The notes: generated by a model from the sequence alone, not told the origin. A stretch of 64,000 bases of DNA from Carallia brachiata (GCA_021464245.1 JADCRB010000041.1:2137656-2201655), one strand, 5' to 3'. Counted from the first letter of the stretch, positions 1 through 13,708 are shown. Translations and numbers: made by a program.

Positions 1-3000
1 ATGTGGCCGGACCGAGCTCAGACTTTAGAGTTATCGATCCTCCGAGGAGACCCCAAGCCGGCATTTGGTTTATGTTGCAAGCTTCTCAAAACCAGTAAGT
101 TGCAAATTATGGACAAAGAGAGCAAAACCATGGAAAAATGGGCCAAAAAAAATTCCCCCATTATTTTCTTTCAAAACCTTTTCCATCTACCTTTTTTTTT
201 TTTTTTTTTTGAAGAATCAGTAGATGAATTGCTTTGGTGTTTAGAGTGAATTCTTGATTTGTAATGAATTGCTTTGGTGTATCAATGCAGATCAAAAGAA
301 CCATTCTTGCCTCAAATATCCAAAAGCTATCTGAGAATCAAGTAATTAACTAATTAAGCTTAGCTTCTTCTCTCTAATAGACATTATTAGTCCCTTTCTT
401 TTAATTCCCCCCTTTTTTTGTCCTGTCCCTTCTTCTTTTCAGCCCTTTCAAGACATTGAACTTGAAAAAGGCCCATCTATTCTTGACTAATAATGATTTG
501 TTTTCATTTGACATTGGCAATCTCCAGGGATGGGGGAATGACAGTCCGATTAATAATGAAGTATTTGGTTAACAAGCTGAAACTGGATAGCGAATCAGAG
601 GTATTTATAATCTATCCATTTAATGCATTTCCTTATCTATTCGTACTCCAGAGAAGTAGTAATAGTTGAACTTGATATGGTACTTAATTTGTTCTGCTGC
701 TTCATTTGTGTTTTTATTTTGCTTGTCTCACACTTTTAATTAGGATATATAGGCAAAAACATAGCCGCTAACTAGCCAGAGTGATGGAACATTTTTAAGT
801 ACTAAAAATGGGAAACCAATCAAACTTTCAAACTAGTAATTGTGATTGCACGAATAAGGGGAGGAGAGAGAGCGAGAGAGAGAGAGAGAGAGTTGGTGTT
901 AGAGAGATGACAGAAACAGCAGAACTAAATGCCTTTCTCAATTGGTGTTGGTTTGTCCGATAACATGGCATTTAGGTGACAAGTATATTTCGAAGTAGCC
1001 ACGTCTTCCCTTTTTAGCATCATTAGGCTTTGTACAATTAGCTCATTACATTCTAGGCTGCTAATAACAAAGTTGGTCTTCGTACTGAAATGTTTGTCTA
1101 ATTAGCGTAATGGGTCATTTAAACTTGGTCATAAGCTTCATGCTTGGTTAGTTATGGATGTTTTTGTTGATAAGGCTCAAGGTGTAATCTCTAAGTATGG
1201 GATGACATATAGAAAACTACCCAACCACCATCTTCTTTCCAATTGACCCCCAAAACGAATGGGGAAAGTAACGTCTCAATGATCCGGCACATCCCACATC
1301 CTTGCATGAAAAAGAGGCGAAACACAACCAAATGAAGTACCTAGATTGCCTAATATAAGGGGGGAAAAAAATAGAGGAAAAAAATAGCTAAAAAAAAAAA
1401 TTGGGTGTTCACAATGGAAAACGTAGAAATATATAGGAAAGCCATCCTCCTCATCTATTCTCGATTTTGGCTTCCCAATAATAATCTTTAGTTGAACATA
1501 ACTAAATATCATTAATAATCGCTTTTGTTGCATACCCAAAGTATAAATTATGGCATATGTATGGGACTCAAAACTAGCAATTAGTAATTGGGAGCTCCTT
1601 AATTTGTTAGTCCCATAATCGAGGATGAGTCTTGATTATCTCCAAGTCTAATTGACTTCGTCTTCGGTATCGATTTCTAGAGTCTAGGCAGGAGATATAC
1701 TCTTGTGCTTCCATCCATGAGATGTCACATAACTCGACAATGGACTCCTAGCTAGATTTGTGCTGTGAAAAATTATTGTTCAGTTAGATGGGGTCTTTGT
1801 TCCAAATGAAATGCCAAATCCCATGCATTTTCTATTTGGCAGACATGCATATTCTTGTGCTATTGTTTGACGCGAAAAAATTGCATTCTAGAACTGCCCA
1901 ACTTTTTAATCAACGATATTAAAGGACAATTAAAACGCTTGTTGCACAGCATAGTCGATAGAGTATCGTCTAAGCATGAATCGATATTATAATCCTCAAT
2001 GTGTTGTATTTAGAATTGTTACAAAGGTGAAATGTTTGCCTTTTCCTTTGGTTGTCGGTAGTCAGTTATTTTGGACTTATATTGTGAGACCGGAAGGTTT
2101 CATATTCAGTAACATAAGCAAAAAAAAATCACATATATTTCATCTTTTTATGAAAAATTGTGAGCTTCATGCATCAAAAATTGAGATTTATAAAAGAAAA
2201 GAACTGAAAAATTAACCAATTGAATTTTCTTTTATTCATAATTAAAATACTTAGAAAGTCTAATTTTGCTTAATTTTTTTAATACTAAGAAAATGATAAT
2301 AGTTCTAAGGTAAAAACTCAAATTAACCTACAATCTCTACATAAACTGTTTGATGGATTAGTTTCATTAGTTCGAATTTGGTTAGAGCAGTGTTTGTCCT
2401 CATGAGAGTTCCTTTCTTCCATTTGTATTTATATATGATATATGCGTATATATGTATGTATACCTATAATGATTCATATATCATTAACTTGAAGAATAAT
2501 AATAAGATTAAAAAGGATTTAAATCAAAAAAGATTAAAGAACTTATATTTTCAATCATAAAAATTTTGTAGTCCATAGCTAAATTCATTATATTTTTTAA
2601 CAATAAGGTATTTAATTAGATGAATCATGTATTTATTTTTATTTGAGTTCATTTGAATCTAATTAATTATAGATTTGGGGTCTCTTTTTTTTTTAGTAAC
2701 ATATGTTCATTATTAATTACGTAAAGAAGAAAACTTCATAATCAAGCGCCTTCACTTGGTTGTATTTTAAAAAATAGTATATGTATAATAATGACATTAT
2801 AAGGAATAACAGTGTGAATTGTTTGAATTAGTGAATGCTGCGTCGTTCTTTTTGGTGCAGATTTGGTTATCCCCATAGAATTGGAAAAGACAAACTCATA
2901 AATTGTTTTTTTCCCGTAGAAAATTCTCGCGGAATACAGATAATTTTTTGACCATCTTTGTTACCATCTTATTCTTTCTATTTTTTGTTTTTGTTTTTAA

Positions 3001-6000
3001 ACAGTGTTCATGTTATTTGGAACACATGACAAGGCCGCATGTTTACTTAATCTAGAGCTGCGTATTATATATCTATCTTTTTACCGCAAGCTGTGCTTAA
3101 TTATACGCTCCCAGGGTAGGGTAACAAACAGACAGAAAGAGAGAGAGATACAGAGAGAGAATGAAGACAATAATAGGCATGCAAGACCCTAAATGGCGAA
3201 AATCAATTAGAGCTGGGGCAACATAACTCAACTGCATTTGCATATATAGAATGAATGATACGATTCAAAACCGTGGCGTTTTCACTCTTTAATGATAAGC
3301 TAATTAATTAAGTCAAGATGAAAGCACATTATAATACTTGAACAAAATTAATGCTGAGAGTATAATACATTAGTCTTTCTCGAAATTGGCTGTTCCTTTT
3401 CCCTAGCCTGTAGGTGTGTGCTAGAACTTCGTATATATCGCACATTAATCGCACCTATTTGCTGGCTGTCTTCATGGCTACAAACATTCATAATTTGAAC
3501 TTTACTAACTAGAATGTGCATGGCATGCACAATACTATATTGCATTTTGTTTTGATATGATCTGTTATTTGCCCATAAGTTTACATTTTGGTCAACCCCC
3601 CATGCCATGATTTGGCTTCACATATTACGTTTTTGTTGTTTTTTATTTTTTGTTTTTTGTGCGCTTCATGCCATTCCATGCCATGCCATAATATAAATTA
3701 AGGAGGACGCGGTTAAGACACTCTCCCAATTAATTTATGTTAACCAACAATGCTAAACAACAACATAAACTCTAGTCATAACCAAAACAACTCATAGCCA
3801 GAACTACATATTTTTTTATGTATCTCTTCATCTTTCTCTTCATTTTTAGGAGGTAACGTGTTTGTCTGTTTGTATTCTTCACCTAACTTAATCATATAAA
3901 TCGGTGGTCTAAGATTCCATGGCATTAAAAATAGCAATTACGTAAGATGTGTGACACAATCAACATTCTTCTTGCTTTTAATTGTGTGGAATCAACTAAT
4001 AATATGTAAAAGGATTCATAAGTACGACATTTTGTATTTTATGTCGGTCCACTTATGCATGCCATTGATTTGGCAATTTATTCGTAATTAGTTGCACTTC
4101 CCAAAGAGCATCGCTGTAACTTAATCAATCAACCTTTTGTCTTGGACAGACAGTTAATCAAGTCAACAGCCAAATGCCCAGATTAATATTGTCAACCCTC
4201 TCTTTCCATGGACAACGCGTGGATATTGAGTCTCTAGTGATTTTTAGTGCAAATTTATAGGACATGTTTTTATTTTCAGGACAGGGCGTCCTCTAAGTAA
4301 TTATTATGTAGGTTATTACTATATGTCTAGGTGCAAACTTGTGTTACACTAACAACTCTTACATTTGGCAATCACTAATTGGCCACATCACACGAAAAGA
4401 GAACAACATAACTATTATTGTACAAGAACACAAGTAACATTCTAAATTGTCAAACAAAAATAAAATACGAGTAGTATTGTATGCATTGCCATGTATTCGA
4501 TTCAAACTAAAGAAGCAATTAATAGGATACCTTCTTGGTGTGTTCTTAAAATTTTTAAGAGATATCGTTGACTTTCATAGGATACGAAAGATATTAGCGT
4601 GGAATTAGGTATTAAACATTTGCTAACTATAGATTTTAAGTTTGACCCGAAGATCAGCCAGGCCAAATTGAGGAGGACATGAGATTTTACCTTAGTGGTT
4701 CCTCCATAAGTAATTAAAAAAAATTTAAAAATGCGTTTAACCTTTTGGCCTGGTTGACCCAAATTAAACATACAACCCTTCCCCCCCAAAAACAATAGAA
4801 AAAAAGGTTCGGACTCTAATTTGAGAGCCAAAGACGGGAGTCAAACGTATTTCTCAAAATACAATACCTTAATAAGAAAATACAATTGTTTTAATACTTT
4901 AAATAAAAATTGTTATTTTTTAAAAAAAATTTCTTTCAAAATTTTTTTTTTAACATATACATATTATATGAGATTTACATTTTAAATTATAAAATAATAC
5001 TTATTTAATTTTAAATTTTAAATTTAAATTTCATTTTTTTCTTCATTCTACCATTTATCAATATAGTTGCACTTTATTAAAAGACAATTATATTTGTTGT
5101 TTGTCTCGGGCTGCAAAATGTTCGGGTCCATTCCGCGCCCGTGACAACAACATAGGTGTTAGTAGCACATCAAGAAATCGCATCGTAGGGTCTCCAAAAA
5201 CACACGTGGGCCCTGTTGCTATGTCAAAATATCACCTTCCAATCTGCATGCGTAAAATCTCACCCTTTCGTCACGCTTTCGCTTCTTTAAGCTCAGCCTT
5301 TCTAATCTTAGAGCTGCTTTCTACTCCTAAGGATTGTGTTCAAAAAGCCCCCCTCATCAGAAAATCCTTCAGTGCTGCACTTTGATAGAATTTATAAAGC
5401 TCCCATCATCATATCTCGCTTTCACAACCAACCACCGAAAACCCACTTGAGAGAAATTGGTAAAACCATTAAAAAAAACACAAAATATTTGTTATAAATA
5501 TATATCCAAAACTATAGAATTTTTTACGTCCCAGGAAAGCAATGCATGAGATGAGAGATGAAAGCATCAATCCAAGTTGTCGAAAGAAATATAATAAATT
5601 CAGAAAAGTAGATTAATTAATTGCACGCACACAACGGAAATTCTATGCATAGAGTTTGGTGAATATATAAATATAAAATATGCATGCACGATGAAATATT
5701 AATTAGATTATAACCCTGTACAAGCTAGCTTTTGATATCAACGACGACCCCCACAAAAACAAAACAAAAGAATTTCCCAGGTTTTATCTCCACAAAGCTT
5801 TAAGATAATAGAACATTAATGCTAGCGGGTGTCATGGTTTCATGGAGGAATATTTGACCTTCGTAACTTGGAATTTCTTTTCTTTCAAGAAAGATAGAAA
5901 GCAACGTGATCCAGACGTGCATGACATGAGACATCGATTGATTATGGATGTAAATGTCATCTTAATTACCATTAACTACTAATAATATTATGCATGACCC

Positions 6001-7593
6001 TTCCTCAAATTCCATTGTCCCAATCATTTAAGCTCCTTATATTTGAAATAGAATTCGTAGCTTCGCAGCAACGAATCAGAGTTTATTGATATATTTTGTT
6101 ATTTTATTGAAGGGCGTGAAGATTTAATTAATAGTGAGATCTAGAGTTTAAAATTTTCACTCTATTTTATATATTAAATTTAATGATTATTAAATTATAG
6201 TTAATGGTTTATATAATTTTTTTTAATCTATTAAAACGTTGGCTGGGCTGTTTTTTTTTTTTTCCCCTTTTATTGTTTTGCTCATGGTGCTTTGCAGATC
6301 CATTACAAATATTGCTTTTGATTTATTTAAAAAAAAAATTGTCGAATGCCAAGATAAAAGTCCAATGGGCTCATAATTTTCGCTTTAGATCAAAGTCAGG
6401 ATGGGTCCCATAATGATTATTTGAGATCGTGGGGAGCGCGGGTAGCCCCAAGCGGCCGATTTGTGTGGCTAACCGCTGACCGGATTGTTTATTTTATATT
6501 TTTTTATGGCGTTACAATTATTTATTTATTTATTTATGGGGGGAGAATATTATGGGTAAAGTAGACGTTACAATTATTTATTTATTTAGCATTGTTGTGT
6601 AACAAAAAAACATGTAAGTAGTGAAAAAAGCATTGGTAATACGTAAGCTAGTGACAAAGCATGACATCATTTAATTATACATTTTTTTTTAAATGCTAAA
6701 AATATTCATTTAATTTGATGGTTTTTCATTACATCAAAAGTCCCTGCTACTATATATCTTCGTATATTTCGTTGCTTCCAAGTGGGATTTGTTGATGACC
6801 AAAAACAAAAGTGGGATTCCCCCTAGTTACATACTGTATGAAACAAAATATGAGCGTAGGACTCGTGCTAACAATATAGAATTTTCCTGAAAGAAATATC
6901 TCTCTCTTTTTTTTAAATAATAACACAAATTGGAATTTCTTTGGATATACTAGGTTAAGTTAGGCTCTTTAATAGAGTAATAACTTTAATTAATTCTAAT
7001 GGTCATAGCAAAGTTGGTGGGATAAGTTGGGGAGAGAAGCCGTATATATAAGTAAAAGTGAAATTAACAATGATTCACTTTAATAATTAAAGTGATCCCA
7101 TAAATGGCTCCAAGTTAATGTTGCATGAAATAAAAAGCCTTTGAGTAATCGACTTGACGTTTTTTTTCCTTATGCACCGTAACCACGGCAACGACTAGCT
7201 ATCATTTTAAGAAATCCATATAATATCGGGCTTTTTGCATTCATGAGAGCCTGTATGTGATGTAATTTTGGACTTTTAGGACTTGCTTTTCTCTTCAATA
7301 TTAATCAATTGATGGATAGTGCTGTTGCCTCTTTCTTAATTTATCTGTCAATATATATATATAGATATGTTGCTGTTGGTGTATGTACACGATTTGTGAT
7401 TGATTGAGAAATAATAATACATATGAAAAAGCAGGTAGAAATAACGTGCAGGGGGCAACAGCTTCAACCTTTCTTGACGTTGCAGCATGTCAGGGATAAC
7501 ATATGGAGCCCAAGAGCTGCGGTTACTCTGCTTCCAGAATCATCGACCACTGATCATGTCATGGTGCTCCACTATGGTAGGAGGAGTGCTTGA
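1..7593 (+). CDS. BMI1/DRIP-type RING E3 ubiquitin ligase, 3' part (partial at left edge)
   Basis: This is the C-terminal part of a Polycomb-type RING protein (BMI1/DRIP/PCGF family). Such proteins act in the nucleus as E3 ligases, on histone H2A or on transcription factors such as DREB2A. I read four exons: <1-94 (codons start at base 3), 291-341, 528-600 and 7435-7593, all with GT-AG borders and matching phases (2, 2, 0). The translation runs IWFMLQASQNQ, then KEPFLPQISKSYLRIKDG, MKYLVNKLKL, SESEVEITCRGQ, and ends HVMVLHYGRRSA-stop. That pattern is the ubiquitin-like RAWUL domain at the C terminus of the family. The RING domain lies left of the window. The last intron (601-7434) is very long and splits RAWUL at SESE|VEIT. 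It could be a DRIP1/2 or BMI1C relative; the wording differs enough from DRIP2 as I remember it that I give no symbol. Confidence 0.85.
861..892. repeat. (GA)n microsatellite
   Basis: Near-pure GA dinucleotide run interrupted once by gc, inside the long intron of the BMI1/DRIP-like gene. Confidence 0.9.
5380..5460 (+). promoter_or_regulatory. promoter-like patch inside the long intron (candidate)
   Basis: A TATA-like TTTATAAAG at about 5390-5398 follows a GC-richer stretch (5100-5380) and is followed by CA-rich, leader-like sequence. The arrangement resembles a plant core promoter and transcription start on the plus strand. No protein-coding exon follows, so if real it would drive a non-coding RNA or an alternative transcript. 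Chance similarity is quite possible. Confidence 0.25.
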
Positions 7594-9130
7594 GATTTGG
7601 AAATTAAAGTGAAAAATATTCTCAATATTTTTAATCTTATTGTCCCCTTTCGCATATATGATTCTTAATTAAGTTATTTTCTTCTTCTTGTTTTTTTTTT
7701 AGTGTAATTCCTAATGGGGCCCGTTATTTATTTTGCTCTATTTTATTCAATTTTCTAATTGGAGAAAATAGATTGGAGAAACCCCAATGGTTGTTTATTG
7801 CTTTGGGGACATATGACACAACCCAAGTTGTAATTGCCACGCTGATGAACGACTAATCCTATGTTTCTTATTTCCTTATCATTAGCTCCAATTTTCTTCC
7901 GAACTCTTCATGTATGTATGTATGTATGTACACACACAATTATATGAATATATGCGCTGATAATTTGATGAAATTGCTAATTTTTTTATACTTTCTTTTT
8001 CCTCTATTTAGAAACCATGGGAGTGAACGAAAATAGGCCTTCGGTCCTTCGTATTCTGTAAAAGCACCTTTTCAAGATCAAAATCCAAATGACAAATTAT
8101 TTGGGACTTTATAAGTAGCCAAGCCACAGCCAAATGACATCAAATATAGCAGATATTCTTCCTGCTTTACTTTGTTGCAGCGGACGCAATAGCAAACACA
8201 TGAATGTGCATGGGACGACTTGCTTAATTATCGTTGAGAGCTCTCATATTTTAATCATCGCACAAATGTAAGTAATAATATAAAAGATTTTACGCTACAC
8301 AAATTTTTTTTTTTTTAATTTCAAGTAGAGCTCATCTATTAAGTGGTGTAAAATAATGAATAATTTATGTTAAAAAATGTAAGTCAAATTACTATCTATA
8401 TTAATAATTAATAATATGCAATAATTATTTTTAATTAATTAAGGTTGAGTCCTCTTTCCCTGAATAAAAAAGTGATTTATCAGTGAGTACAATATTAGAT
8501 TTTAAACTCATTAATATTACAGTTATATTTGAAAGAAACTTGTTTTAGATTCAACAATACTCCGGCGGGGAGTCCTTTCTATAAGGAAGATTGAATGTAG
8601 AAGTCAACAGTATAAAAATCGGTCCTAACTCACAGATCTAATAACCTACGATAAATCTTTTTTTTTTGTTAAAAAAAAAGTCCCCCTACTGGGACTCTAA
8701 TATATATATATATATATATATATGCAATCTAATAACTCAACTGAATGAATGTTTAAGGTTGAGTATACTTTCTACTTTCAACCGCCACCCGCTGCTCCAA
8801 AATTGAAGTTCTCGAACCCCTAGTCCCTAAAGGCAAAAGCATCTTTCAGGCTGAAGTGGACAGAGTAGATGCCGGTTGGCCCAATTAGTTGGCTATGGGC
8901 AATGGTGGAGACAAGGAGGGGTCCAAACATGAAAATGGATCAATTCAAACATAAATTAGAAAATGGATCAGGACCCACCACCAATAGAAAACATTACTAG
9001 AATGGGCTTCATGCATTAAGTGGCATGGTCCATCCAGATGTTATATCGAAGATCAGAATAGAGGTTGCCGCCTCTTCTTCTTCCTCTTCTTCGTCCTCCT
9101 TATTTTCAGTCTTCGTTGGACTTGGATGTG
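7594..9130. other. intergenic stretch between BMI1/DRIP-like and PAP-like genes
   Basis: It contains the 3' flank of the upstream gene, AT-rich sequence, a (TA)n microsatellite at 8701-8723 and the presumed promoter and 5' UTR of the PAP-like gene. An AT-rich motif near 8320-8360 (around aagtagagctcatctatta) resembles ones near 22190 and 23890, suggesting a dispersed old repeat. No gene is seen. Confidence 0.5.
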
Positions 9131-12100
9131 ATGACTGTTGCTTGGACATGGAGAACCCAACTCTGTTTTCACCCTCCTCTTCTTCCCCAGGTCTCTCTCT
9201 CTCTCTCTGTGGTTATTTGTTTTGTATAAATTTGATGAAAATGGGAAATTTTCTTCTTCTTCTTCTTCTTAATTGTTGCAATGTTCAATTAAAGTCTTTT
9301 TTTTTTTTCTTTTGCCTTTTACTGATAATATTAGAAAGCTTTAAAACTGCAAACGCTGCAGATTCGGCAGTGCAGGTCAGTTGCAGCGATTGCGTCGCCG
9401 CCAAGTGAAAGAGCCAAGCTCCCAAAGCTAGATGAAAGCCGTCGTCTTCCTTCTATTACTCCATCATCTCGGAAAAGTGAGGAGCTGCCACTGCCAGAGT
9501 ATAGTCGTATTATTAGTAGCAGCACCTAGTGGTCTACTTCTACTAGTTAAGTCATTGTTGCTAATGCTAATTAGGCATTGAGTTCAGATTGATGCCACTT
9601 TAAATTTTAATTCAGGAAATGTGGATCGCGGCAGGACGACCTCTGGATGGAAGAAGTTTGATTCTAATGAACTTGGGATCACTAATTCCATGATTACCGA
9701 GCCCCCACGTCTGGTTCTTAATGCCCTTAAGAAGAAAGGTAAATACTTAGTCTTCCCCCTTAGCTAATTAATTTTAATTAAGTGGGAATTATTGGTCATT
9801 GTCAAGGACATGGTTTCTCTTGCATGAAATTAATTCGGCCTGAAGCACTGTGTAAATCAATTACTAATCTACGACCATGCTTGTAGGCAGAGAGAAATTT
9901 CATGTACACTTCATGTTGTTCTTTGCAAGCTATCGTGTAATTGCGTCATTTTTAATCTGAAAAATAACCCCTTTCATTACCCTGTAGGATATGAGGCATA
10001 CCTTGTTGGAGGTTGTGTGCGAGATCTTATCCTACAGAGGATCCCTAAAGATTTTGACATTATCACTTCAGCTAAACTAAATGAGGTTTGGTCTGAAGAT
10101 AAATCTATTGTTGATTTTGTTTTGTCTATGTTGCGCTAAGCTCCACAGAAGTTATGTGGTCCTTCTTCTGTTAACATGATTGTGCATCACCAGGATGGCT
10201 TCGAGTTTTTTCTTTTTTTTTCAAAAAAAAAAAAATTTACCCTTAATTATATTTGACTCTTCACCAAAACACACAATGTGGGAGTTTTATGCACTAGGAG
10301 GGCCTTTATTTAACCTTAATCAGATTCATGCTGGCTGTAGACTCTTATATAAGTGGACTCCTATCAGGAACCACATTGACTGTTTCTTTCTGTGCTACAA
10401 CGTGGCCTTAGTTATTAGTTACATTTGTTTGCACTCAGGAAATATTCCAGTTGGGGCACTAATTATTCATGTTAAATACCTCCACAATTTTCAGGTACAA
10501 AATGCATTTCGTCGATGTCAAATTGTTGGAAAAAAGTTTCCCATATGCCATGTGCATGTTAATGAGACTGTTGTGGAGGTTGGTTTACTAACTGATTCTC
10601 TCTCTTATTAAATCCCTAGGCCTATGGCCTTTAGTGTCAGCTGCTGGGTGGCATCTCTTTCATCATACAGAATGAGTTGAAAGTGAGATCACAGTTTAGA
10701 TTCTGCTTGTAAGTGGCTGTGTTCTTCAAGTGCAAAAGGTAGCTGGGGTGGGTGCTTAATGAAAATACTGAAAAAAAAAAGAATTTCAGAGGTCAACCCA
10801 GCAGTGCGAATTTTTTTTTCAGTCTGTTTTTCTGTAAGTTTCATGGATTTAGTCTCAAATAGGTTTCAAGTTTTAGCACTGCTGTGAGAAAGGCTAGTGG
10901 CCAGTTCAACCATGATTTCAGAAAACCTCCAGATTGTAGTGAGCGTGACTATATACGGTGGAGGAATTGCTTGCAGAGGGATTTTACAATCAATGGGTAC
11001 GTTCATTACACTTGCTTACTGGAATTTGTATATTATAGACTTTGAAAGGAGTTAGCTTTCACTTATATAACTGCAGTTTTTAAAGGAAATTATGTAACTA
11101 GTACGACTTCTAGAAATTTGAGATGTACATCTTGTAACTTCTGCTCTTTAAATGGCAGGTTAATGTTTGATCCATTTGAAAAGATAGTAGATGACTATGT
11201 TGGGGGGATGAAAGATATTAAAAAGACAAAAGTGAGCTTGTATCTGATCTCTGTTTCATTTCATTAGTTGAAATTGACTTTCAAACTGCTGAGGAGCTTT
11301 TATTTCATTTGTTGCTATGTTTAGGTTCGTACTGTAATACCTGCACATCTTTCGTTTGTGGAGGACTGTGGTTAGTAACCATCTGCTTATTAAGACATTT
11401 ATTATGGCTGCATTTTATGAAACTAACTGTACTACATCCTTGCACTCTTATTGATTTTAAGCATCTAATCTCTTGTGGCGTTAAATTCACAGTTCGCATT
11501 TTACGAGCTATTAGAATTGCTGCTCGTGTAGGATTTCAGTTTACTAGAGAAATAGCTCTTTATTTAAAAGAGTTCTCTCGCTCTGTGCTAAAACTGGACA
11601 AGGTAATCAAATTTCTGCTTCTTGGACATGTAATTTTGTTGCACATCTGTCGCATCTTTTCCATACGTGTGCTTGCAGGGAAGGATTCTCTTGGAACTGA
11701 ACTACATGTTTGCTTATGGGTCAGCAGAAGCTTCTTTGAGATTACTTTGGAGGTTTGGGCTTCTGGAGATACTTTTGCCTATCCAAGTATTGGAAGTCTT
11801 CCCTCATTTTTATAGTTTCTAGACATTTTCTTTTGCAGGATGGTTGTAGCTTCCAAACATCGGTAGCTGTGCTACAATGTAATATGTAATTGACTTCATC
11901 TTGCAGGCATCTTACTTCGTTTCTCAAGGTTTTCGAAGGCAAGAAGAGAGATCAAATATGCTTCTGGTCAGTGAAGATGCAACTTTATATTGCATATGCC
12001 TGTTGACATGCACAAAACACATTTATTTCAACTGCATCCTGTACTTAAAATGGTACTAGCAACAAATCATTGTCTCTTTCTCATTGGCAGTTTCTCATAA

Positions 12101-13356
12101 CTCCTTTCTTTGTTAGAGTCTCTGTTCTTAATTCTATAGTGTCGACATTGACCCATTTTTCTCCTGTTTGTTCTTTGCAGTCTTTGTTTTCCAATCTTGA
12201 CAAAATTGTAGCCCCTGATCGGCCATGCCACACTAGTTTATGGTAGGAACTTCATGGCAGTTTTAAACAAATAATTTATCCACATTTTTTGTGGCAAAAA
12301 AATTCCATTGGCTGAAGTATTCAAAAACATTACCAACATATAATTGGAAATGCTGCAGGATAAGCATCTTTGCTTTCCATAAAGCCCTGGTTGATAAACC
12401 TCAGGATCCATCGGTGCTTGCTGCATTTAGCCTTTCTGTTCACAGTGGTGGATCTTTGTTAGAATCTGTGGAGATTGCAAGGAAGATCTCCATTCCACAT
12501 GAAGAAAGGTTCCATGAATTATCGCAAACACAAAATCTAGAACCAAGTGATGCATTAATGGACCAGGTCATCAACTTTGCGGCATCTGTCAAAGCTGCAT
12601 TATTCAAGCTGACTGATGGATATGTTGTCTCTCAAGCAATGGTCAAATATCCACAAGCACCACACTCAGATCTGGTGAGACCATTTTGGTTTTCTTTTGC
12701 TTTTGTTTTGAATTTCAAAGAAGACTGTGCTCATAAAGCCATATCAGTTGCCAATCATATTATGCACAAGTGTGTTGAGAGTGTGTGTGCGTGTGTGTGC
12801 GCGCGTGCACGCTTGCATGCTCCCGCATGCTCTTGCAGTGTTTAGAAACGGTTGGATTGAATGTGGTTGGTTATTAGGCTTTCCAGGCAGGTGTAGACCA
12901 ACTGAATTTGTGCTTTATCTTGCTTTATGAGTTTCAGTATTTTTGTGCAGACAAATGCAAATAACGAATGAACTAAGATCAATTGAACTGTAAACATATG
13001 CAGATTACCCATGAAAGGTCACGTAGTTATGTGATTTAGGTAGCATATAACGAAAGGGAAATTTCGGCTCTGAGTAAAGAAGGGAGCCCATTTCCTTGTC
13101 TTCGTGGATAGTTTTAATCATGCTTTATAAAGATACATCTGTTTGGATACATTGTACCTTTCGAGAGATCCGTTTCATTCCGTGTATTTTGCTGCTTGAT
13201 TGTTTTATTTTTTACATATTGTTTTTAATTTAATGTCCCATCTGCTTGCATGTTTTGGATCCTGATCAGGTTTTTTTCCCAGCGGCAATGTCGTCAAGAG
13301 TATGCAAGATCTTTGAATGTGTTGAGAGGGGTAAGGAGACGGTGATTTGTACCTAA
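9131..13356 (+). CDS. poly(A) polymerase / tRNA nucleotidyltransferase-like protein (class II, PcnB type)
   Basis: It is a nucleotidyltransferase of the Pol-beta superfamily that would add A residues or CCA to RNA 3' ends, probably in organelles. Fourteen exons join in frame to 504 codons: 9131-9190, 9362-9515, 9616-9738, 9988-10085, 10495-10578, 10863-10996, 11159-11231, 11325-11370, 11493-11602, 11679-11786, 11907-11966, 12181-12242, 12359-12674, 13270-13356. The catalytic head has LVGGCVRD at about residues 118-125 and the metal-binding pair DFD at 134-136. RDFTING follows near 212-218, and the neck motif RILRAIRIAARVGF near 259-272. The basic, Ser-poor start (MTVAWTWRTQLCF) would fit a transit peptide. 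I chose this ATG because it is the one whose first exon ends in the phase exon 2 needs; exons 1 and 2 are the least certain. It corresponds by memory to Arabidopsis At1g28090. Its 3' end faces NXD1 with about 350 bp between stop codons. Confidence 0.9.
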
Positions 13357-13576
13357 ACGCAGGAGAAAGATCAATTCCGAATCATTGAGATCAGGTTACT
13401 TGCAGGAGATTCGACATACTTTTGCCAGGATCATTTTTGACACAGTTTACCCTGGAAGTCAAAGCAGCTGGAACGATTTCGTTAGTGAAACCCAATATTG
13501 AAATATTGAAACGATTTTTTCATCCGAATGACTTTTATTTATGTATTTTGTTGTAAATTAAATATTAAACAAACAC

Positions 13577-13626
13577 AAGAAAAAAAGAGCCCCCCCCCGG
13601 GGAAGGGGGGGGGGGGGTAGGGGGCT
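13577..13626. repeat. C-run/G-run hairpin between convergent genes
   Basis: About nine C followed by GGGG-AA and a run of about thirteen G, then TAGGGGG. The arms can fold into a GC-only hairpin, and the G runs could form a quadruplex. It lies between the stop codons of the PAP-like gene and NXD1. Homopolymers like these are also easily miscounted in assemblies. Confidence 0.8.
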
Positions 13627-13708
13627 TGGAATCAAGTATCTCAGCATAATTATATTTTATTTAACGAAGAATCTGAATTAACGTCAACATAATTTATAGG
13701 GCTTGGAA

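Larger units (their letters stand above)
601..7434 (+). other. 6.8-kb terminal intron of the BMI1/DRIP-like gene
   Basis: The donor is GAG|gtattt and the acceptor gaaaaagcag|GTAGAA. The interior is AT-rich and I see no exon that would join in frame between them. It holds a GA microsatellite (861-892), many short poly-A/T runs, and a GC-richer patch at about 5100-5460 that looks promoter-like (separate entry). All open frames here are short and unlike known proteins. Size and content suggest old transposon insertions, but I could not define a complete element. Confidence 0.7.

Noticed and set aside
1..249. Open frame starting at base 1 with an apparent ATG
   Set aside because: The coding frame is the third one (VAGPSSDFRVIDPP ... 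ASQNQ), which splices at 94; the ATG frame is a shadow.
601..7434. Search for a microRNA precursor in the long intron
   Set aside because: None of the common plant microRNA sequences I checked for is present, and I saw no long imperfect hairpin.
9025..9408. Serine-rich 127-codon open frame at the start of the PAP-like gene
   Set aside because: It reads through a splice donor at 9191 into intron; its frame does not continue into exon 2. The ATG at 9131 in another frame fits the phase.
12670..12930. Cys/Val/Arg-rich frames over the TG repeat
   Set aside because: They are translation of a (TG)n intron repeat after the donor at 12675.
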